From: Candidatus Cloacimonadota bacterium | GTDB taxonomy: Bacteria > Cloacimonadota > Cloacimonadia > Cloacimonadales > WRIO01 | Assembly: GCA_009777575.1 (NCBI GenBank) | Contig: WRLO01000001.1 | Location: 102,304-166,303, forward strand | DNA length: 64,000 nucleotides | Direction: 5' to 3' | Shown here: positions 59,702 to 64,000 of the stretch, piece by piece | How the letters are laid out: every line of letters starts with the position of its first letter | Numbering within the stretch: the stretch's first letter is position 1 | Program-made: the position numbers and the translations under genes | The notes under the pieces: model-generated | What the model saw: the letters and a program-made list of their open reading frames with translations, nothing else | The model's database searches: none | Told to the model about the DNA's origin: nothing

Positions 59702-60859
59702 ATGTTTCAAGGTATTGCCTTAGTTTTATTTGTGATAATTATTATCGCGAGTAAGTTTAGAGTTCCTTTTATAGTCATCGCTATCTTTGCAGGTATTCTC
59801 TTTGGAAGCGATATGTTGGGAATGATTAAATTTTATGATTTCGAGAGTGCGAGTAAGATTGCGAGTTATGCTCTTGTTTTTGTCCTTTTTATAGCTGGTT
59901 TTAGTACAAAGAAGGATAAGTTAAAGCTAGTTCTAGCTCCAGCCATGACTCTTGCCACTTTTGGAGTTATCATAACAGCTGGTGTAGTGGCTATATTGTT
60001 GAAAATATTTCTACAACTTGATATAATGGTAGCTATATTGATAGGTTGTATCATAGCATCTACAGATGCAGCAGCAGTATTTTCAATCCTTCGGACTAGA
60101 TCATTTGACCCGAAATTATCTTCAATGGTTGAGATAGAATCAGCCACAAATGACCCAATGGGGATAGTTTTGACCACTATCGTAATTGGAATGATGGTTT
60201 CAATGGCTGATGTGTCATTTGGTCAAGGACAGATTATAGGAAATCTATTATGGCAAATTATTGGCGGTGGTGCCATAGGATTGTTGATAGGTTGGGGGGT
60301 TGTTTTCCTCAGTAGATTTGTTGCAAAGCTCGATAAAGAATATTTTTATGTCTATTTAATAGCTGTGATAATGTTCTCTTATGGAACTGCGGAATATGTA
60401 GGAGCCAATGGTATATTATCAGCCTTTTTTGCTGGTTTTATGCTTGGTAATTCAAATATTCCAAACAAGGCTGAAGCCAACACACTATTTGACGCTATAG
60501 CTACCATTGGAAATGTAGTTATTTTTGTCATGTTGGGACTTTTGGTTTCTCCAAAGGAATTTACAGACATTTGGTTATCCGGAATAGTATTGTTTGTAAT
60601 ACTTACCTTTGTTGCAAGACCTGTGTCTGTTTGGTCTAGCACCTTCTTTACAAAAAATACTGCTAAGGAGAAACTATTTATTTGCTGGGGTGGTATACGC
60701 GGAGCTGTACCTATGGTGTTAGCTACTTACCCAGCAGCTGCAGGTTTAGATGACAATCGATTTATTTTTAATACAGTCTTTTTTGCCGTTCTCTTATCCT
60801 TGTTGATTCAAGGTGTTAGTATCACTAAAATTGCTGATAAATTGAAATTGACGGTGTAG
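59702..60859 (+). CDS. Cation/proton antiporter, membrane domain only
   Basis: 385 residues, a paralogue of the preceding protein without the cytosolic domain: CIIASTDAAAVFSILRTRSF and VEIESATNDPMGIVLT match the ion-binding helices, GAVPMVLATYPAAAG matches its C-terminal helix. The N-terminus is short. It starts 29 nt after the first gene behind GGAGG, so both should be made together. They could be two transporters or one heteromer, with the TrkA_C domain supplied by the first. Confidence 0.9.
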   Translation: MFQGIALVLFVIIIIASKFRVPFIVIAIFAGILFGSDMLGMIKFYDFESASKIASYALVFVLFIAGFSTKKDKLKLVLAPAMTLATFGVIITAGVVAILLKIFLQLDIMVAILIGCIIASTDAAAVFSILRTRSFDPKLSSMVEIESATNDPMGIVLTTIVIGMMVSMADVSFGQGQIIGNLLWQIIGGGAIGLLIGWGVVFLSRFVAKLDKEYFYVYLIAVIMFSYGTAEYVGANGILSAFFAGFMLGNSNIPNKAEANTLFDAIATIGNVVIFVMLGLLVSPKEFTDIWLSGIVLFVILTFVARPVSVWSSTFFTKNTAKEKLFICWGGIRGAVPMVLATYPAAAGLDDNRFIFNTVFFAVLLSLLIQGVSITKIADKLKLTV

Positions 60860-60917
60860 ATGAAAATTTGAATGATTAGTAATTCTGTAGATATTTATGA
60901 CTGTTTTTTATGAAAAC

Positions 60918-61910
60918 TTATTTCATGAGTAACATCCTTGTTAAAGCAGAAAAATCATTAGCCTGCATATAATAGAAATAATCTCCACAAGAGACATTTT
61001 GACCATAGTGATCTGTTCCATTCCAGTCTATAGTATATCTACCTATAGCAAACAGAGTAGCGTCAGATTTCCATCTGACGACAGAGTAGCGTCAGATTTC
61101 CATCTGACGATTGATATACATACTCGAACTAGAGTGCATATTTACTAGAGTTTGGACTTTTTGACCTCTTATATTAAATATGTCGATCTTGACTAGGCTT
61201 TCCTCAGATATTTCAAAGGCTATTGTAGTTAATGGGTTGAAAGGATTCGGGTAGTTTCCCTTTAGAGCTCTTTCTATAGGTAGTAGCTCTTTATCTATAT
61301 CTTCTGCAGGCGGAACATATACTTCAATAAATGCTGGTTCTGAAACATCATGCTCATAAACAACAAAAACAGAATATTTATATGTGCCAGAGTTAACATT
61401 GGTATCAATAAAGTTTTTATCTTCTATGAGCGGTGAAACTTGCAAAGTATCACGATAAACTTTATATCCTATAAATAAAGGTATCTGTTTTGTGTTTGAT
61501 GATGGTATATTATATTCCCAAGTCAACAATACATCGTTAGGTTGGATTATTTCATACCGTAATTCTTGAGGAGGATTAGGTATGATAACTCTTGAAACAA
61601 CATTTGAAAAAGCTGCTTCTGATAAATTTTCATTTGGATACACAGACTTAACAGCATAAATATAATCCTCATAAGTTGAGTTACCTAATGTAGTATCCGT
61701 GTAGGTAAGCTCGAAGACATCGGTTGCAAGAAGAGTCCATAATTCTTGATTTATTGGTATAGATAGAGGAGTTGATAGTTCAAAATCATTCCAAGTATTC
61801 CAATTTATATCAGAGGATGGCACAGGTTGACTGTAGATTAAAGATCCCGGGATTAAAGGATTTCCAGAGACACCAGTATAAACCTGAATATTGAATGTAG
61901 CGTTTCCCAA
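60918..61910 (-). pseudogene. Surface-protein gene, cut at the 5' end and interrupted by a repeat
   Basis: The minus strand encodes the last part of an exported protein: fibronectin-like repeats (PPQELRYEIIQPNDVLLTWEY, IGYKVYRDTLQVSPLIEDKN), then the sorting domain GNYPNPFNPLTTIAFEISEE and IFNIRGQKVQTLVN. An 81-bp repeat (61053-61133) then adds a stop, and the rest of the domain continues after it in the same frame (FAIGRYTIDWNGTDHYGQN, LTRMLLMK, stop at 60918). The N-terminal part is lost at a heptamer array (61916-61950) beside an IS remnant. Not functional as a surface protein. Confidence 0.88.
61053..61133 (+). repeat. 81-bp palindromic-repeat insertion inside a coding sequence
   Basis: A 29-bp partial unit (61053-61081) and a 52-bp unit (61082-61133), each with the palindrome of the 57701 array. 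Outside lie GCAAA and GTGCA; removing the insertion gives an uninterrupted frame (minus strand: CAC TTT GCT ATA GGT). Confidence 0.92.
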
Positions 61911-61915
61911 TATAT

Positions 61916-61950
61916 TTATAATTTATAATTTGTAATTTATAATTTGTAAT
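61916..61950 (+). repeat. Tandem heptanucleotide array, TTRTAAT x5
   Basis: TTATAAT, TTATAAT, TTGTAAT, TTATAAT, TTGTAAT from 61916. It is the junction between the surface-protein pseudogene and the IS remnant. Confidence 0.85.
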
Positions 61951-63115
61951 GGCGACCCTTGTTGCTTTCTGTAGCACAGCAGTTTAGCAAGAAATATAAG
62001 CACGATGAGGGTAAATACAGTGTTCTCATCATAGATGACACCTCCAAAAAGAAAACAGGTAAATTTGTAGAGGGTTTATCTTATTTTTATGATCATTCTA
62101 TTCATAGCTACTACAAAGGCTACCAAGTAGTTTTAGCAGCATGGAGCAATCTACGATCCTGTATACCTTTTGATATTGTCTTAAAAACAGGCAAAAAACG
62201 ATGCAAACATTCCAAACGCTGTGATTAAGCCACACTCATAAAAGATATTTAGAATCCCGAAAATCAAAGACAAAAATATCTATCGCTATGATTGGCAGAG
62301 CATTGCGTTATAAAATACAATTTGATTATTTATTATGGGACAGCTGGTATAATTGTAGCGAGGCTTACAATTTTGTTTTTCGCAAGCTATTGCCCAAAGG
62401 GATACATCTGATTTCGATGGTGAAACAAGGGAACGAGCTATACAAATATGGCAAGCAAGATTTGACAGTGAAAGAACTACAAGTCAAGGCAGGTACATGG
62501 ACGAAAGATGAGAAGACAGGCATAAAATACAAATCAATTGAAGCTGAAATATACGACAAAACTAATAAATCAATCAAAACAAAACCTGTTACTGGAAAAG
62601 TAAAATTATGTTTTTTCAAATTCAACACCAAAGGCAAAAGGCGTGTCCGTGTTCTACTTTCTACAGACACAAAGCTCACAGAGCTGGAAATACTTGAAAG
62701 ATATACTCAAAGATGGTCTATCGAAGTGATGATAAAGGATTTAAAACAACATATGGGCTTCAACCAATCTATGTCAAGCAAGTATGCACCTCAACTAAAT
62801 GATATGACTATAAAATGTATATTTTATATAATGATATACTCGCTGAAAGAACGAACTCCAGAAAAGTCAATAGGTCAGCTTATCTTTGAGTTTGGTAGGC
62901 AAATCGAAGACTACTGTATAGAAATGTTCGTCAAATACCTGATGAAGAAAGCCTTTAGAGAGTTTATCAATGATGTAAAGAATAAAAAGTATGTTCATCT
63001 AGAGGATCTGATACCCCTGTATGATGATTTCATAGAAGAGTTTTTCAGTAGAGACTACATAGATAAAATAGTTGAGGTAGATGTCAATAACAACAAAAAA
63101 AGAATAGTTTCGTAA
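61951..63115 (+). pseudogene. IS4-type transposase remnant, truncated and frameshifted
   Basis: The first frame (61959-62228) has SVLIIDDTSKKKTGKFVEGL, carrying the first catalytic Asp; the second, open from 62225 to 63115, has YLLWDSWYN (second Asp) and YTQRWSIEVMIKDLKQHMGF, a perfect IS4-family signature Y-x2-R-x3-E-x6-K. A shift near 62222 separates them, and the N-terminal 80 or so residues are missing at the heptamer array. I found no inverted repeats. Inactive. Confidence 0.85.
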
Positions 63116-63280
63116 TGCATTGATATAACAGTAGATATCTGCTTTATCTGCCATTCTACGATGTAGATATATCAAGCTTTTATAGCGCGGAAATATCAGT
63201 TAATAAATGATATAATTATATATTTATCTATATGTTACAATGATTTGTAGATAGGAGATTCGGGAATGCAAGTTACTCTA

Positions 63281-63377
63281 TTAACCGATTGCTTTAGCTG
63301 TCGGTATTGGTCGCCTCAAACTATGTAAGTCCCGCAGGGACGACACTTTATTAACTGATTGCTTTAGCTGTCGGTAT
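63281..63377. repeat. Two copies of a 27-bp repeat and a small palindrome
   Basis: TTAACYGATTGCTTTAGCTG followed by TCGGTAT occurs at 63281-63307 and 63351-63377; ends ACCGA/TCGGT are complementary. Between them GTCCCGCAGGGAC (63329-63341) is a perfect palindrome. The 372-nt gap 63116-63487 has no gene. Confidence 0.75.
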
Positions 63378-63408
63378 CTTCGATAATGGATGATAGCCAT
63401 AAATAATA

Positions 63409-63430
63409 AGAGGGAGTTTATACTCCCTCT
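63409..63430 (-). terminator. Hairpin after the surface-protein gene
   Basis: AGAGGGAGT (63409-63417), TTAT, ACTCCCTCT (63422-63430), nine perfect pairs. On the minus strand it is 58 nt after the stop at 63488 and is followed by TATTATTTAT. Confidence 0.65.
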
Positions 63431-63487
63431 CATATTAAAACTCATTTTAAAATCCACGAAAATTTTTAAAATCTGTGTTCCCGAAAC

Positions 63488-64000
63488 CTATTTCAACAAT
63501 ACCATCCTTTTTACATCTGTGAAATCTCCGCTGACCATGCGATAGAAATATATCCCGCTACCCACACTACGACCATTTTCATCGGTGCCGTTCCATTCTA
63601 CATTATGAGAACCTGCACCAAAATGCTCATTGGTCACGGTTTTCACTCTTTGACCACGGATATTGAAGATATCTATCGAGACGATAGAATCTACTGCTAA
63701 ATCAAAGGATATAGTCGTGATAGGGTTGAAAGGATTGGGGAAATTTGCCAAAAGAGCTGTTTTTTCTGGAATTGAAGGGATCTCGGGTTCTTCGTTTGGT
63801 TGACCATCTCTTAGTAGGTTCAGCATTTTTTCTTGAATTAAAACCTGCATTTCATTCAATTCAGAAAAATTTGAGGGTTGATATACAGCGATAGATACAA
63901 AGCTCCGTAAACCCAGTAAAGTGGCTTGATGATGAGCATACATCTGGTGCATGGTATATATCAACTTTTCAAAATCATCTATATCGGGGTCGTTTATCAG
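63488..64000 (-). CDS. C-terminal part of a surface protein with sorting domain, cut by the right edge
   Basis: The frame is open to the last base, so the start lies outside. About 170 residues are visible: a helical part (YTMHQMYAHHQATLLGLRSF, MQVLIQEKMLNLLRDGQ), a proline-rich linker, and an intact FlgD-like sorting domain (FPNPFNPITTISFDLAVDS, IFNIRGQRVKTVTNE, VEWNGTDENGRSVGSGIYFY, MVLLK). It is the intact version of the domain that is broken at 60918-61910. Exported; function not visible. Confidence 0.85.
   Translation of the reverse strand: MINDPDIDDFEKLIYTMHQMYAHHQATLLGLRSFVSIAVYQPSNFSELNEMQVLIQEKMLNLLRDGQPNEEPEIPSIPEKTALLANFPNPFNPITTISFDLAVDSIVSIDIFNIRGQRVKTVTNEHFGAGSHNVEWNGTDENGRSVGSGIYFYRMVSGDFTDVKRMVLLK

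Noticed and set aside
62222..62288. Programmed frameshift in the IS4-type transposase
   Set aside because: The two frames have stops close to each other with no slippery site, and the 5' end is missing.
1..64000. tRNA or rRNA genes
   Set aside because: Reading both strands I found no T-loop/cloverleaf pattern or rRNA-like stretch; a tRNA scan would be decisive.

Overview
The window comes from an AT-rich, probably anaerobic, Gram-negative bacterium of the Fibrobacterota-Chlorobiota-Bacteroidota (FCB) assemblage; Cloacimonadota is my best guess. The reasons are: four exported proteins (one broken, one cut by the edge) end in a FlgD-like sorting domain with 'PNPFNP' and 'NIRGQ' motifs; a lipopolysaccharide heptosyltransferase is present; and there is an aldehyde:ferredoxin oxidoreductase operon. 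The recurring promoter-like motif (TTGACA, 18 nt, then a heptamer with TG in the middle) resembles the Bacteroidota -33/-7 type more than the E. coli -35/-10 type. Shine-Dalgarno sequences are clear in front of most genes. The phylum is inference; no 16S gene is present.

Layout. 1-3720: end of an unknown gene with a strong terminator, then an orphan RND transporter. 3820-11640: a translation and cell-division block, infC-rpmI-rplT-pheS-pheT-zapB-like-zapA, then a 6S RNA gene and rny; infC has a leader attenuator and seems to start at a non-AUG codon. 11640-12860: remnants of mobile elements, including a frameshifted IS5-type transposase. 12969-19491 (minus): alaS-heptosyltransferase-mutS. 19517-22585 (minus): an accessory island with a type II restriction endonuclease, its methyltransferase, a zeta-like ATPase split at a perfect -1 slippery heptamer, and a nucleotidyltransferase followed by very small ORFs. 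22607-27302 (minus): ettA, then a MoaD/ThiS-like protein, polyferredoxin and AOR operon. 27545-37675 (plus): CDF cation transporter, a PNPOx-like protein, panD-panC-lysC-response regulator-metG, LapA-like, SpoIID-like, miaB, folA. 38020-46875: a surface protein, YhaM-like nuclease, YycJ-like hydrolase, MATE transporter, and a duplicated M6-protease locus in which one copy is only the N-terminal domain. 47112-52687: M42 peptidase, murI, an M29-like pseudoenzyme, pyrG, dapB. 52726-60859: a TPR-like protein with a probable CTG start, an exported GGNDxY-repeat/HEAT protein, a tandem palindromic repeat array, and two adjacent cation/proton antiporters. 60918-64000: decayed surface protein, IS4-type transposase remnant, short repeats, and a second surface protein running off the edge.

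How it fits together. Most of the window is housekeeping: translation (IF3, L35, L20, PheRS, AlaRS, MetRS, EttA, MiaB), RNA turnover (RNase Y, YhaM), division (ZapA), pantothenate and lysine/peptidoglycan precursors (PanD, PanC, LysC, DapB, MurI), folate and CTP. Between these lie short mobile palindromic repeats, heptanucleotide arrays and IS debris. The clearest evolutionary event is an 81-bp palindromic repeat inserted cleanly in the sorting domain of a surface-protein gene (61053-61133); deleting it in silico restores the reading frame exactly. The same repeat forms a 316-bp tandem array at 57701-58016 and has a diverged copy at about 37693. I found no tRNA, rRNA or CRISPR array.
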